A stretch of 64,000 nt of DNA from Kitasatospora sp. NBC_00374 (GCF_041434935.1 NZ_CP107964.1:4030001-4094000), one strand, 5' to 3'. Counted from the stretch's first letter, positions 8,211 to 17,242 are shown. Notes: generated by a model not told the origin, from the letters alone. Made by a program: numbers and translations.

Positions 8211-8330
8211 GGTCCCACACAGGGCCCAGGTCATGAAAATGCCCCCGCCCCGCGCCGTATGCGCAGGTCGGGGGCATGATCACAAAACCTACTACTTCTT
8301 GCCCTGGTTCTTGACCGCCTCAATGGCGGC
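8211..8330. other. Predicted right attachment boundary of the AICE (attR or attL region)
   Basis: Integrases of this class normally lie next to their attachment site. Here the only sequence between the int stop (8210) and the conserved gpmA coding end (8292) is a terminator hairpin, so the crossover probably falls in the gpmA 3' end or its terminator. Insertion there could keep the gene intact if the element carries the matching 3' sequence. The other junction is outside the window, so the repeat cannot be seen. Confidence 0.3.
8239..8277 (-). terminator. Intrinsic terminator of gpmA
   Basis: On the minus strand 9-bp arms (8277-8269 and 8247-8239) form a GC-rich stem, extended by further internal pairing and followed directly by a short T-run (CATTTTCATG). 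It lies 14 bp after the gpmA stop codon. Confidence 0.75.
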
Positions 8331-9050
8331 GGCGGCGGCCTCCGGGTCGAGGTAGCGGCCACCGGGGGTGACCGGCTTGAAGTCGGCGTCCAGCTCGTAG
8401 GCGAGCGGGATGCCGGTCGGGATGTTGAGACCGGCGATGGCCTCGTCCGAGATGCCGTCCAGGTGCTTGACCAGCGCGCGCAGGCTGTTGCCGTGCGCGG
8501 TGACCAGCACGGTCTTGCCGGCGGCCAGGTCCGGCACGATCGCGTCGTACCAGTAGGGCAGCATCCGGTCGACGACGTCCTTGAGGCACTCGGTGCGCGG
8601 GCGCAGCTCGCTCGGGATGTCGGCGTAGCGGGCGTCGCCGGCCTGCGAGTACTCGTTGTCGTCGGCGAGCACGGGCGGCGGGGTGTCGTACGAGCGGCGC
8701 CAGAGCTGGAACTGCTCCTCGCCGAACTCGGCCAGGGTCTGGGCCTTGTCCTTGCCCTGCAGCGCGCCGTAGTGGCGCTCGTTGAGGCGCCAGCTGCGAC
8801 GGACCGGGATCCAGTGCCGGTCGGCCTTGTCCAGGGCGATCTGCGAGGTGCGGATGGCGCGCCGGAGCAGGGACGTGTGCACCACGTCGGGGAAGTATCC
8901 CTCGGCGGTGAGCAGCTCGCCGCCGCGCGCGGCCTCCTTCTCACCCTTCTCGTTGAGGTCGACGTCGACCCAGCCGGTGAAGAGGTTCTTCTGGTTCCAC
9001 TGGCTCTCGCCGTGGCGGAGCAGGATCAGTCGGTAGGTCGTGTCAGCCAT
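8292..9050 (-). CDS. gpmA: 2,3-bisphosphoglycerate-dependent phosphoglycerate mutase
   Basis: 252 residues, the usual length of the dPGM family. It interconverts 3- and 2-phosphoglycerate in glycolysis and gluconeogenesis in the cytoplasm. The phosphohistidine motif LLRHGESQWN is at residues 10-19. The substrate-binding LNERHYGALQG and the second active-site His in TAHGNSLRAL are present. ATG 9050 is chosen because the family begins with MADT-YRLILLRHGE; upstream in-frame codons have no such similarity. The 3' end borders the integrated element, yet the C-terminus (AIEAVKNQGKK) looks complete, so the gene appears functional. The order gpm-MFS-YbjN-mshA looks like a conserved Streptomyces chromosomal neighbourhood. 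Confidence 0.95.
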   Translation of the reverse strand: MADTTYRLILLRHGESQWNQKNLFTGWVDVDLNEKGEKEAARGGELLTAEGYFPDVVHTSLLRRAIRTSQIALDKADRHWIPVRRSWRLNERHYGALQGKDKAQTLAEFGEEQFQLWRRSYDTPPPVLADDNEYSQAGDARYADIPSELRPRTECLKDVVDRMLPYWYDAIVPDLAAGKTVLVTAHGNSLRALVKHLDGISDEAIAGLNIPTGIPLAYELDADFKPVTPGGRYLDPEAAAAAIEAVKNQGKK

Positions 9051-9207
9051 GGCCCACAGCTTAGTGGAGGCCGAAAACGGCTGGTCGGGCCGGAGGGCCG
9101 CTGGGTAATGTGCGCTTTGCACTAGAGCCACTTACTGCACATCTTCTGCCCGCTGAGCGGTTCACCGTGTTCCGCCAGGTCGGCAGCCTGCCGACCGGGA
9201 GTACCCG

Positions 9208-10491
9208 TTGCCCGCACCCACCCGCCTGCGCGCCACCCTCGCGGAAGCCGTGGGCGGTCTGCCCCCGGCCTTCTGGTGGCTGTGGATCTCCACCCTGGTG
9301 AACCGGCTCGGCGGTTTCGTGGTCACCTACCTGGCGCTCTACCTGACCGTCGAGCGCGGCTACCCGGCCTCGTACGCGGGCATGGTGGCGGGCCTGTTCG
9401 GGCTCGGCTCGGCGATCTCCTCGCTCGGCGGCGGGGTGCTCGCGGACCGGCTCGGGCGGCGTCCGACCCTGGTCGTGGCACAGGTGGCGACGGCGCTCTT
9501 CACGGCGGCGCTCGGCTTCGCGGACGGGCCGGCGGCGATCGCCGCGGTCGCCTTCCTGGTCGGCCTGGCCGGCAACGCCTCGCGGCCCGCCGTCTCGGCG
9601 ATGATCGCCGACCTGGTGCCGGCCGAGGACCGGGTCCGGGCGTACTCGTTGAACTACTGGGCGATCAACATCGGCTTCGGCGTCTCCGCCGCGGTCGCCG
9701 GGCTGATCGCCACCCACGGCTACCTCGCGCTCTTCCTGCTGGACGCGCTCTCCACGCTGATGTGCGCCGTGGTGGTGTTCGTCCGTGTCCCCGAGACCCG
9801 GCCCGAGACCGCCGGGCACGCAGGCGCCGCCCGCGGCTCCGCCGCCGGCCCGGCGGAGCCGCGGATCGGACTGGGCACGGTGTTCCGGGACGGCCGGTTC
9901 ATGGCTCTGGTCGGGGTCAACCTGCTGCTGGCCCTGGTCGCCCAGCAGGGCAGCACCACCCTGGCGGTCGACATGGGCCGAGCCGGCATCTCGACCACCC
10001 GGTACGGGCTGGTCATCGGCCTGAACGGGCTGCTGATCGTGCTGCTCCAGCTGCCGATGGGCAAGCTCATGGAGGGCCGCAGCCGGACGGCGCTGCTGGT
10101 CGCGAGTGCGCTGCTGACCGGCTGGGGCTTCGGACTGACCGCGCTGGCCGGCTCGTCCGCCGGCTTCTTCGCCTTCACCGTGGCGGTCTGGACGATCGGC
10201 GAGATCATGGCCGCGCCGACCATGATGGGCCTGGTCGCCGAGCTCTCCCCGGCCCGGGCCCGCGGACGCTACCAGGGCGTCCACTCGCTGTCCTGGTCGC
10301 TGGCGTCCTTCCTCGGGCCGGCGGCCGGCGGCTACCTGCTCCAGCACGCGGGCAGCACGGTGGTCTGGACGGCCTGCGGCGTGTGCGGGACGGTGGCCGC
10401 CGCCGCGTTCCTGCGGGTCGGACGGCAGCCCGTGGCGGCGCCGGCGGCGGTCGCGGAGCCCACGGACGCCAGGATCCCGGTCGCGTCCTAG
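9208..10491 (+). CDS. MFS transporter, multidrug-efflux type
   Basis: 427 residues with about 12 membrane segments. The MFS motif A variant GGGVLADRLGRRPT lies in the loop after TM2 (about residues 72-85). A Pro/Gly-rich central loop divides the two six-helix halves. The start is TTG 9208, just before the conserved FWWLWISTLVNRLGGF segment. It is divergent from gpmA across 157 bp. The substrate cannot be read from the sequence; drug or metabolite export by proton antiport is the family norm. A short hairpin-poor gap follows before the convergent ybjN-like gene. Confidence 0.85.
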   Translation: MPAPTRLRATLAEAVGGLPPAFWWLWISTLVNRLGGFVVTYLALYLTVERGYPASYAGMVAGLFGLGSAISSLGGGVLADRLGRRPTLVVAQVATALFTAALGFADGPAAIAAVAFLVGLAGNASRPAVSAMIADLVPAEDRVRAYSLNYWAINIGFGVSAAVAGLIATHGYLALFLLDALSTLMCAVVVFVRVPETRPETAGHAGAARGSAAGPAEPRIGLGTVFRDGRFMALVGVNLLLALVAQQGSTTLAVDMGRAGISTTRYGLVIGLNGLLIVLLQLPMGKLMEGRSRTALLVASALLTGWGFGLTALAGSSAGFFAFTVAVWTIGEIMAAPTMMGLVAELSPARARGRYQGVHSLSWSLASFLGPAAGGYLLQHAGSTVVWTACGVCGTVAAAAFLRVGRQPVAAPAAVAEPTDARIPVAS

Positions 10492-10538
10492 CCGGCCGGC
10501 GCGGCCCGGGTCACTCGGGCCCCGTCACTCCGGCCGGG

Positions 10539-11105
10539 TCACTCCGGACGGGGCGCTGCTGCGTCGGTGTCGCCGGCGTCCGCGTCCGCGTCGGCGGCCC
10601 GCGGCGGGGCGGCCAGGTGCGCGAAGGCCTCCAGATTGCGGGTGGACTCGCCGCGCTTGGTGCGCCACTCCCACTCGCGCCGGATCGCGGTCGCGAAGCC
10701 GAGTTCGAGCAGGGTGTTGAAGGGCTCGTCGGCGTTCTGCAGGACGGTGCCGAGCAGGCGGTCCACCGCGTCCGGGGTCAACGCCTCCAGCGGCAGCCGG
10801 CCGGCCAGGTAGACGTCGCCGAGCGCGTCGACGGCGTACGCGACGCCGTACAGCCGGGCGTTGCGCTCCAGCAGCCACCGGTAGACGGCCTCGTGGTTCT
10901 CGTCGGGCCGGCGGACCACGAAGGCGTTGACCGACAGCGTGTGGTCACCGACCCGCAGCGCGCAGGTGGTGGACAGCTTCCGGTTGCCCGGAAGGGTGGC
11001 CACCAGCGTGTACGGGTCGGTGACGGCCTGTTCCCAGGCCACGCCGGCCTCGTCGAGCGCGGTGCGCAGCAGAGTGAGCGACTCGTCCTTGGTGCGGATT
11101 GCCAT
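10539..11105 (-). CDS. YbjN domain-containing protein
   Basis: 188 residues. ATG 11105 opens the conserved MAIRTKDESLTLLRTALDEA region. The protein shows the YbjN/T3SS-chaperone-like alpha-beta fold pattern (LRVGDHTLSVNAFVVRRPDENHEAVYRWLLE). An acidic Ala/Asp repeat tail (AADADADAGDTDAAAP) closes it. YbjN proteins in proteobacteria affect motility and stress; in actinomycetes the function is unknown. It lies 94 bp downstream of mshA in the same direction, so it may be cotranscribed. The repetitive tail is encoded by GC-rich triplet repeats and is probably variable between strains. Confidence 0.8.
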   Translation of the reverse strand: MAIRTKDESLTLLRTALDEAGVAWEQAVTDPYTLVATLPGNRKLSTTCALRVGDHTLSVNAFVVRRPDENHEAVYRWLLERNARLYGVAYAVDALGDVYLAGRLPLEALTPDAVDRLLGTVLQNADEPFNTLLELGFATAIRREWEWRTKRGESTRNLEAFAHLAAPPRAADADADAGDTDAAAPRPE

Positions 11106-11199
11106 GGGGCTGACGTTACTCGGCGGTAGAGGCGGTGCGCAGCCGGACAGGCCCGGGCGGGCCGGACAGGCCCGGGCGCCCGGGTGCCGTCGCGCGCGG

Positions 11200-12597
11200 T
11201 CAGGCGAAGCGCAGCCGCGCGCCGGTACGGACGTCCGGGCGGGCGAGCGCACCCGAGTACACCTCGGCCGTGGCCGCGGCGGCCGTGGCCCAGCCGAAGC
11301 CGGCCGCGTGCCGGGCCGCGGCCTGCCCCTGCCGGGCCGTGAGCTCGGGATCCGTGACGTACGGACGCAGGGCCCGCGCCCAGTCCTGCGGGTCGTGGCC
11401 GTCCACCAGCGTGCCGGTGACGCCGTCCCGGACGGCGACCGGGAGCCCGCCGACGGCCGCCGCCACCACCGGGGTGCCGCAGGCCTGCGCCTCTAGGGCG
11501 ACCAGGCCGAAGGACTCGCTGTACGAGGGCATCACCAGCGCGGTGGCCGCCCGGTACCAGTCCGCCAGCTGCGCCTGCCCGACCGGCGGACAGAACCGGA
11601 CCACGTCCGAGATGCCCAGCTGGGCGGCGAGCTTGTGCAGACTCTCCGGACGCGCGAGGCCGGTGCCCGAGGGGCCGCCGACGACCGGCACCACCAGCCG
11701 CTCGCGCAGCTGCGGCTCGCGCTCCAGGAGCACGCCGACGGCGCGCAGCAGCACGTCGGGCGCCTTGAGCGGCTGTATCCGGCCGGCGAAGAGCAGCACC
11801 GAAGCGTCCTGCGGCAGCCCCAGCGCCGCCCTGGCCTCGTGCCGGCCCCGGGCGCCGGGGGTCCGGTCGGGGCCGGCGGGCCGGAACACGTCGAGGTTGA
11901 CCCCGGGGTGGACGACGGCGAGCTGGGCCGGGCGGGCCCCGTAGTGGTGGGAGAGCTCGGCGGCCTCCTCGGCCGTGTTGGCGATCAGCCGGTCGGCGGC
12001 CTCGACCACCTGGGTCTCACCGATCACCCGGGCCGGGGGCTCCGGGGTGTCGCCCTCGGCGAGCGCCGCGTTCTTCACCTTCGCCATGGTGTGCATGGTG
12101 TGCACCAGCGGCACGCCCCAGCGCTCGGCGGCCAGCCAGCCGACCTGTCCGGACAGCCAGTAGTGCGAGTGGACCAGGTCGTAGTGGCCCGGGCGGTGGC
12201 CGGCCTCGGTGCGCAGCACGCCGTGGGTGAAGGCGCACAGCTGTGCGGGCAGGTCCTCCTTGATCAGGCCCTCGTACGGGCCCGCGGTGACGTGCCGGAC
12301 CAGCACACCGGGGGCGAGCTGGACGGTGGGCGCGTCCTCGGAGCTGACCGCCCGGGTGAAGACCTCGACCTCGATGTTCAGCTCGGCGAGGCGCTTGGCG
12401 AGCTCGACGATGTAGACGTTCATACCGCCCGCGTCGCCGGTGCCGGGCTGGTGCAGCGGGGAGGTGTGCACACTGAGCATCGCGATCCGCCGGGGGCGGC
12501 GGGCTCGGCCGCCCACCAGCGACTGGAGCCGGTTTCGGGTCGACGGCAGCGTGAGCCTGTCGCGTCGGGCCGCGGCCCGTGCGGGGTGCTGGGTCAC
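11200..12597 (-). CDS. mshA: D-inositol-3-phosphate glycosyltransferase (mycothiol synthesis)
   Basis: 465 residues, GT4 family. MshA joins UDP-GlcNAc to 1L-myo-inositol-1-phosphate, the first committed step of mycothiol synthesis. The diagnostic N-terminal SVHTSPLHQPGTGDAGGMNV loop, VHSHYWLSGQVG, the phosphate-binding FAGRIQPLKAPD and the sugar-nucleotide motif PSYSESFGLVALEAQACG are all present. GTG 12597 is selected because AGGAGG lies 10 bp upstream; an upstream in-frame start would add unrelated sequence. Mycothiol is the actinomycete thiol buffer, and a mycothiol-type DinB protein is encoded at 27.7 kb. It is divergent from a methyltransferase gene across 385 bp in which I see no other gene. 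Confidence 0.95.
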   Translation of the reverse strand: MTQHPARAAARRDRLTLPSTRNRLQSLVGGRARRPRRIAMLSVHTSPLHQPGTGDAGGMNVYIVELAKRLAELNIEVEVFTRAVSSEDAPTVQLAPGVLVRHVTAGPYEGLIKEDLPAQLCAFTHGVLRTEAGHRPGHYDLVHSHYWLSGQVGWLAAERWGVPLVHTMHTMAKVKNAALAEGDTPEPPARVIGETQVVEAADRLIANTAEEAAELSHHYGARPAQLAVVHPGVNLDVFRPAGPDRTPGARGRHEARAALGLPQDASVLLFAGRIQPLKAPDVLLRAVGVLLEREPQLRERLVVPVVGGPSGTGLARPESLHKLAAQLGISDVVRFCPPVGQAQLADWYRAATALVMPSYSESFGLVALEAQACGTPVVAAAVGGLPVAVRDGVTGTLVDGHDPQDWARALRPYVTDPELTARQGQAAARHAAGFGWATAAAATAEVYSGALARPDVRTGARLRFA

Positions 12598-12970
12598 CTG
12601 GCTGATGCCTCCTCGTGCTCCCCGGTCGGTACTGGCTGGCGCGCATGCCGGTGGGCGGCGGCCGCGCTCCGTTGCACGGTTCCGTCGCACGCGAACGCCC
12701 GGGGCCGGTGGCTCCGGGCGGGCACACGTCCAGAGTGACAACCGTGGCATCGGTGACGGCTATTCCCGCCCGGGCCACCGAGATCGCTCGGGCCTTCGCA
12801 GGGTCCTGCCGGGGCCGCACGGGGGTTTGGCAGGCGGGGGCGGGGCACGGCCGTGGATCCGTGGGGTGGCGAAGGCGGCCCCGCCGACGGCCCGTGGGCG
12901 GGCCGCGGGCCGTCGGCGGGCGGGGGACGGGCCCGCGGGCGGTGGGTCCGGCGACCCGGCGGTCGCCGCG

Positions 12971-12976
12971 TAGGCT
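12971..12976 (+). promoter_or_regulatory. TAGGCT -10 element, leaderless start of the methyltransferase
   Basis: TAGGCT lies 6 bp before ATG 12983, which places the transcription start at or next to the start codon. No ribosome site is seen, so a leaderless mRNA is likely. The rest of 12598-12982 is GC-rich and shows no ORF or repeat that I can support; the mshA promoter must also lie there. Confidence 0.45.
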
Positions 12977-12982
12977 GCGGGG

Positions 12983-13807
12983 ATGGCCGCCTCGTCCGAC
13001 TCGCCCGCCGCCCGTGGGGCACGCTCCGCCCGCCCGGTCGGGACGGTCACCCGCGGCACCACCAACACCAACCGGCTCCGCCGGATGGACCGCTGGATCG
13101 CCCACACCCTCGGCCGGACGCTCCTCGGCGCCGACCGGCCACCGGTGGCCGTCGACCTCGGCTACGGCGCCGCCCCCTGGACGGCCGTCGAGCTGTCCAC
13201 GCGACTCCGGGCGGTCCGCCCCGACACCCGGGTGGTGGGCATCGAGATCGAGCCCGAACGCGTGGCGGCGGCGCTGCCGTACGCCGATCCTCCGCTGCTC
13301 ACCTTCCGGCGCGGCGGCTTCGAGGTGCCGCTGGACGGCGGCTCCGCGGAGCTGATCCGGGCGGCCAACGTGCTACGGCAGTACGAGGAGTGGGAGGTGG
13401 CCGCGGTCTGGGAGCGGCTGTGCGGGCGGCTGACTCCGGACGGACTGCTGGTCGAGGGCACCTGCGACGAGATCGGGCGGCGGCACGTCTGGGTGGCGCT
13501 CGGCCCCGAGGGCCCCAGGACGGTGACCTTCGCAGCCCGGCTGGCCACCCTGGACCACCCCTCCGACCTGGCCGAACGGCTGCCCAAGGCCTTGATCCAC
13601 CACAACGTGCCGGGGCGGCCCGTGCATACGTTCCTGACGGACTTCGACCGGGCGTGGGCCGCCGCGGCGCCGTACGGCGCGTTCGGCGCGCGCCAGCGGT
13701 GGGTGGCGGCGTGCCGGGCCCTGGCCGGCAGCTGGCCGCTGGTCGATGCCCGGGGGCGCTGGCGGCAGGGCGAGGTCACGGTGGAGTGGTCGGCGCTGGC
13801 CCCGTAG
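12983..13807 (+). CDS. Class I SAM-dependent methyltransferase-like protein
   Basis: 274 residues. Motif I is VAVDLGYGAAPWTAVEL (about residues 55-71), and an acidic loop ends the second strand in VVGIEIEPERVAAA. A Rossmann pattern follows (LIRAANVLRQYEEWEV, then LVEGTCDEIGRRHVWV). The glycine motif is DLGYG instead of DxGxGxG, but the SAM site seems intact. The substrate is unknown. This class is conserved next to mshA in streptomycetes, divergently placed. The N-terminal 30 residues are disordered and Arg/Ser-rich. Confidence 0.75.
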   Translation: MAASSDSPAARGARSARPVGTVTRGTTNTNRLRRMDRWIAHTLGRTLLGADRPPVAVDLGYGAAPWTAVELSTRLRAVRPDTRVVGIEIEPERVAAALPYADPPLLTFRRGGFEVPLDGGSAELIRAANVLRQYEEWEVAAVWERLCGRLTPDGLLVEGTCDEIGRRHVWVALGPEGPRTVTFAARLATLDHPSDLAERLPKALIHHNVPGRPVHTFLTDFDRAWAAAAPYGAFGARQRWVAACRALAGSWPLVDARGRWRQGEVTVEWSALAP

Positions 13808-14086
13808 CGCGGCCGCGGTCCCGCCGGGGCGGGCCGGGGTCGGCGGGCCCGGGTGAGCGGGCCGGGACCCGGCACCCCGGGGACCGGGCAGGTGGGCGGA
13901 TGTGCGGGCGCCGTGCCGAGTCCGCGATTCACTCGAACGAGTTATCGAATTCCTCTGGCGTGTTGACGCCCCGTCACGCCACCATGGGGGCAGTCGCACG
14001 AGCCGCCGAACAGGGCGTCGAGATGCCGTCGGCCGCGGCCGGCTCCTCTGCTGCTACCGACTCACGCTGCTCTGCTTCCTCGCTGC

Positions 14087-14126
14087 TTCACATCGATTCA
14101 CATCGATTCACGCCGATTCACGCTGC
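14087..14126. repeat. Four 10-bp tandem repeats at the end of a macrodomain gene
   Basis: TTCACATCGA occurs twice in tandem, followed by TTCACGCCGA and TTCACGCTGC. The array covers the last codons and stop of the convergent macrodomain gene. The stretch 13808-14086 before it is GC-rich non-coding sequence with no gene that I can support. Confidence 0.6.
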
Positions 14127-14644
14127 ACCCGCTCGAAGATCTCGTACGCCTCCACACCGAAGAGCACGAACCGCACCTCGGCCAGCCCGGCCGCCTCAGC
14201 AGACTCCGAAGACTCAGCCACCGCCGCGAGGGCGATACGCGCCGCGTCCTCCATCGGCCACCGGTACACCCCGGTCGAGATCGCCGGAAAAGCCACCGTG
14301 CGCGCGCCCAGTTCCGCTGCCAGCCGCAGCGACTCCCGATAACAGGAGGCCAGCAGTTCGGCCCGCTGCTCGTAGGCAGCCGGGTAGTAGACCGGTCCCA
14401 CGGTGTGCACCACCCAGCGGGCTGGCAGCCGGCCGGCCCCGGTCACCACGGCCCGGCCGGCGTCCAGGCCCCGGCCGTAGTGCGAGTCACGCAGCCTGCG
14501 GCAGTCGGCCAGGATCTCCGGTCCGCCCTTGCGGTGGATCGCCCCGTCCACTCCACCACCGCCCAGCAGCGAGGAGTTGGCCGCGTTGACGACCACGTCC
14601 ACCTGCTGCTCCGTGATGTCACCCTGCACCAGCGTGATCCGCAT
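14108..14644 (-). CDS. Macrodomain protein, O-acetyl-ADP-ribose deacetylase family
   Basis: 178 residues. The macro fold is clear: LVQGDITEQQVDVVVNAANS (residues 4-23), the ribose-binding LLGGGGVDGAIHRKGGPEIL, the VVHTVGPVYY strand and the phosphate loop FPAISTGVYRWP. These features match the YmdB/MacroD-type hydrolases, which remove acetyl or mono-ADP-ribose groups. ATG 14644 begins the conserved domain; an upstream in-frame start is unneeded. The tail overlaps a 10-bp tandem repeat. A second, different macrodomain gene lies at 31.5 kb. Its target here is unknown. Confidence 0.9.
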   Translation of the reverse strand: MRITLVQGDITEQQVDVVVNAANSSLLGGGGVDGAIHRKGGPEILADCRRLRDSHYGRGLDAGRAVVTGAGRLPARWVVHTVGPVYYPAAYEQRAELLASCYRESLRLAAELGARTVAFPAISTGVYRWPMEDAARIALAAVAESSESAEAAGLAEVRFVLFGVEAYEIFERVQRESA

Positions 14645-14861
14645 CACCCCACCGAACCTCCCGTCAGCCCCCACACGAGGGCCCACACCGTACCCCCGAC
14701 ACCACCCCAGAGCGTGGCAATAACCACACCGTCGGCGCTCGGTCAGAGAAATCCCCGGAGATCACGTTATGGTCGCGAGAAGCTCCCCGACCGGCGGTGC
14801 CAGGCGGGCACTGCACACGGACCTCAGCCGTTGGCCAGTCGGGGAAAGGGAGGACCGACCA

Positions 14862-16502
14862 ATGCCCGCAACGGGAGACGGGCGGGCGTCCGCTACCGGC
14901 GGCGCCGCCGGTACTGCCGATGACGCCGCCGCCACCGCCGTACACCGGCCGGGCTCCGCAGCCGGCACCGCACCCGCGATCGGCCGCTCCGGGAAGCGGA
15001 CGACAGCCGTGCACACGTACCGCGACCACGTTCCCGAGCCTGGCACCGGGACGCCCATACCGCACCCCCGGGCCCGCGCGGATTCCTCCCGTCCGCCCGG
15101 TGGCCCCACCGCCTCCCCCGCGGCGAACCGTCGCACGGAGGCGAACGCCGAGGCGCCCGCCCACCTGCTGGTGATCGAGGACGGCCCCTCCGACATCGAG
15201 CTGATCAGGACGCTGGTGGCCGAGAGCGGGGCCAACGTCCAACTGCACTGGGCCCGTGGGGTCGAGCAGGCCGCGGCGCTGCTCTCCTCGACGCCCGCGG
15301 CAGCCCGCCGCGGAGCCCAGCGCCAGGGCGGCGAGCGGCTGCCCATCGGCGGGTTCGCCTGCGTCCTGCTCGACCTGGCCGCCCCGGGCTGCCCGGGTCA
15401 CCTGGCGCCCACCGAAGGGGACGGCGGCCCAGACAGCGGCTCCGACGGCGGCCCCGACGGGCTGGACGGGCTGCGCGAACTGCTGCGCCGCGCCCCGCAC
15501 ACCGCCGTGGTGGTGCTGACCGACGCGGCCGGCGCCGAACTGGGTGCCGCCGCGGTGGCCGCGGGCGCCCAGGACTTCCTGATCAAGCACGAGACCGACG
15601 GGCCGCTGCTGGCGCGGGCCGTGCGCTACGCCGTCGAACGCAAGCGGGCCGACGAGTCCCAGCGCCGTCTGGTGGAGGCCGAACTCCGAGGCCAGGAGAA
15701 CGCCCGCCTGCAGCGTCACCTGCTCCCCACCCCGCTGCTCGACGGCGCCGGGCTGGCCTTCACCCGCCGCTACCGGCCGGGCCGCCGGCGGGCCCTGCTC
15801 GGCGGGGACTTCTACGACGCGGTCCGGACGGACGACGGCACCGTCCACGTGGTGATCGGCGACGTCTGCGGCCACGGCCCGGACGAAGCCGCCCTGGGCG
15901 TCGCGCTGCGGATAGCGTGGCGGACGCTGGTCTTCGCCGGTCTCACGGGGCAGGCCCTGCTCACCACCCTGCAGCACGTCCTGGAACACGAGCGGCGCAG
16001 CGACGAGATCTTCGCGACCCTCTGCATGCTGGTCCTGTCTCCCCCGGTACACGCCGAGGCCGACCCGGACCGGGCCGAGCGGCCGGAGCCCGGCGACCGC
16101 GCCCGGCTGTTCCTGGCCGGGCACCCCGCGCCGCTGCTGCTCGGCCCGGGGCAGCGGCCCGCGTTGCTTCCGGCCGACCAGGCCGGTCCGGCGCTCGGCC
16201 TCCTGCCCTGCACCGACGGCGAGTCGGTGTGGCCCGCCCAGGAGTTGGAGCTGCAGCCGGGTTGGCGGCTGCTGCTCTACACCGACGGCCTGGTCGAGGG
16301 TCGGGTCGGCGCCGGCTCGCGCAGGCTCGGTCAGGACGGCCTGATCGACCTGGTCGCCGACCACCAGGCGGCCGGTCTGAGCCGGGGCCGCCTGGTCGAC
16401 AGCGCCATCGCCGAGGTCGAGGAGCTCAATGGCGGGGCGCTGACCGACGACGTCGCGGTGCTGCTGCTGGAACGCAACCCGATCCCGGTGATCATGGGCT
16501 GA
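14862..16502 (+). CDS. RsbU-like PP2C phosphatase with N-terminal receiver domain
   Basis: 546 residues. ATG 14862 is chosen because GGGAGGA (14848-14854) precedes it at the right distance; an in-frame ATG at 14769 lacks a ribosome site. A disordered first 100 residues lead to a receiver domain (acidic pocket VIEDGPSD, phosphoacceptor Asp in CVLLDLAAPG, Lys in FLIKHE). A short coiled linker (RKRADESQRRLVEAEL) follows, then the SpoIIE/PP2C phosphatase (LLGGDFYDAV, VIGDVCGHGPDEA, LTDDVAVLLL). Such proteins dephosphorylate anti-anti-sigma factors in response to a phosphorelay signal. No kinase or STAS gene is adjacent, so its partner is elsewhere. Confidence 0.9.
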   Translation: MPATGDGRASATGGAAGTADDAAATAVHRPGSAAGTAPAIGRSGKRTTAVHTYRDHVPEPGTGTPIPHPRARADSSRPPGGPTASPAANRRTEANAEAPAHLLVIEDGPSDIELIRTLVAESGANVQLHWARGVEQAAALLSSTPAAARRGAQRQGGERLPIGGFACVLLDLAAPGCPGHLAPTEGDGGPDSGSDGGPDGLDGLRELLRRAPHTAVVVLTDAAGAELGAAAVAAGAQDFLIKHETDGPLLARAVRYAVERKRADESQRRLVEAELRGQENARLQRHLLPTPLLDGAGLAFTRRYRPGRRRALLGGDFYDAVRTDDGTVHVVIGDVCGHGPDEAALGVALRIAWRTLVFAGLTGQALLTTLQHVLEHERRSDEIFATLCMLVLSPPVHAEADPDRAERPEPGDRARLFLAGHPAPLLLGPGQRPALLPADQAGPALGLLPCTDGESVWPAQELELQPGWRLLLYTDGLVEGRVGAGSRRLGQDGLIDLVADHQAAGLSRGRLVDSAIAEVEELNGGALTDDVAVLLLERNPIPVIMG

Positions 16503-16558
16503 GCGCGACTGCCGCGGCCGAGCCGAACCCGCGCCTCACTCGGGCCTCGGGACGGCGC

Positions 16559-16590
16559 GGAGGGCGGCAGCCTGTCGGCTGCCGCCCTCC
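16559..16590. terminator. Bidirectional hairpin after the phosphatase gene
   Basis: Perfect 12-bp arms (16559-16570 and 16579-16590) with an 8-base loop, between the phosphatase stop and the convergent DUF2516 gene. GC-rich stem without a clear T-run. Confidence 0.65.
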
Positions 16591-16679
16591 GTGTGACTCG
16601 TGATCCGGTGTCCCGAGTCCGGGCGTCTCGCTCGTCCGTCCCGTGTTCGGCCCGCCCCTTTCGGGTGCTACCGGGGGTG

Positions 16680-17018
16680 TTACCAGGGGCCGTACGGGCC
16701 GGTGTTCCGTCGGCCACCGCCCCGACCGTCCGTCAGCTCCTTGATCGCGGGCCGGACGTCGACCATGTACACGATCGATGCCACCAGCCCGATCAGGGTG
16801 AGGAAGCCGGTGATGACGTTGGCGCCGAGCAGCAGGTCGAGACCGAGCGACAGGCCGAGCACGACCAGCCAGAACGGCTTGGTCTTCTTGCCTGCGGCCC
16901 GGTACGCGTCCTCGCGCCTGGTCGCGGCGTCGACCAGAGCGAACAGCTTGAAGCCGATGATCGCGACGGCAAGCCACCAGAACGGGTTCAGGACGTCGAA
17001 GAGCAGAATCTGCTGCAC
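16680..17018 (-). CDS. DUF2516 family membrane protein
   Basis: 112 residues from GTG 17018, preceded on the minus strand by AGGAG. Three membrane segments are visible (NPFWWLAVAIIGFKLFALVD, PFWLVVLGLSLGLDLLLG, and TGFLTLIGLVASIVYMVDVR), with the motif DVRPAIKEL and a Gly/Arg-rich tail. DUF2516 proteins are conserved in streptomycetes and their function is not known. It shares orientation with the hemagglutinin-like gene and the XRE regulator upstream, an order that I infer is conserved. No catalytic residues can be identified. Confidence 0.85.
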   Translation of the reverse strand: MQQILLFDVLNPFWWLAVAIIGFKLFALVDAATRREDAYRAAGKKTKPFWLVVLGLSLGLDLLLGANVITGFLTLIGLVASIVYMVDVRPAIKELTDGRGGGRRNTGPYGPW

Positions 17019-17151
17019 TGCGGGTCTCCTCACTGCCGGATCGGCTCGGGCCTCGCCCGGGTACGGCCGACGCCGGCGGCCCCCTCCATCGTGGCACGAC
17101 GGGCCGGGCTCACCGGTGTCAACGGACCGGGACGGCCGGATGTGCCCGCTC

Positions 17152-17187
17152 GGGCACGTCGGGCACACCGGGCACGTCAGGCACATC
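17152..17187. repeat. Four 9-bp tandem repeats (GGGCACRYC type)
   Basis: GGGCACGTC, GGGCACACC, GGGCACGTC and AGGCACATC follow each other without gaps in the 246-bp space between the DUF2516 start and the next gene's end. No ORF is supported here. Probably a slippage array. Confidence 0.55.
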
Positions 17188-17242
17188 GGCCGGTCGGGCT
17201 CAGGGGCCGGCGGGTCAGGCCCGGGGCGGACCCGGTCAGGCC

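Noticed and set aside
8211..8291. tRNA gene as AICE attachment site
   Set aside because: No cloverleaf, CCA end or T-loop GGTTCGA pattern is present; the region is a terminator.
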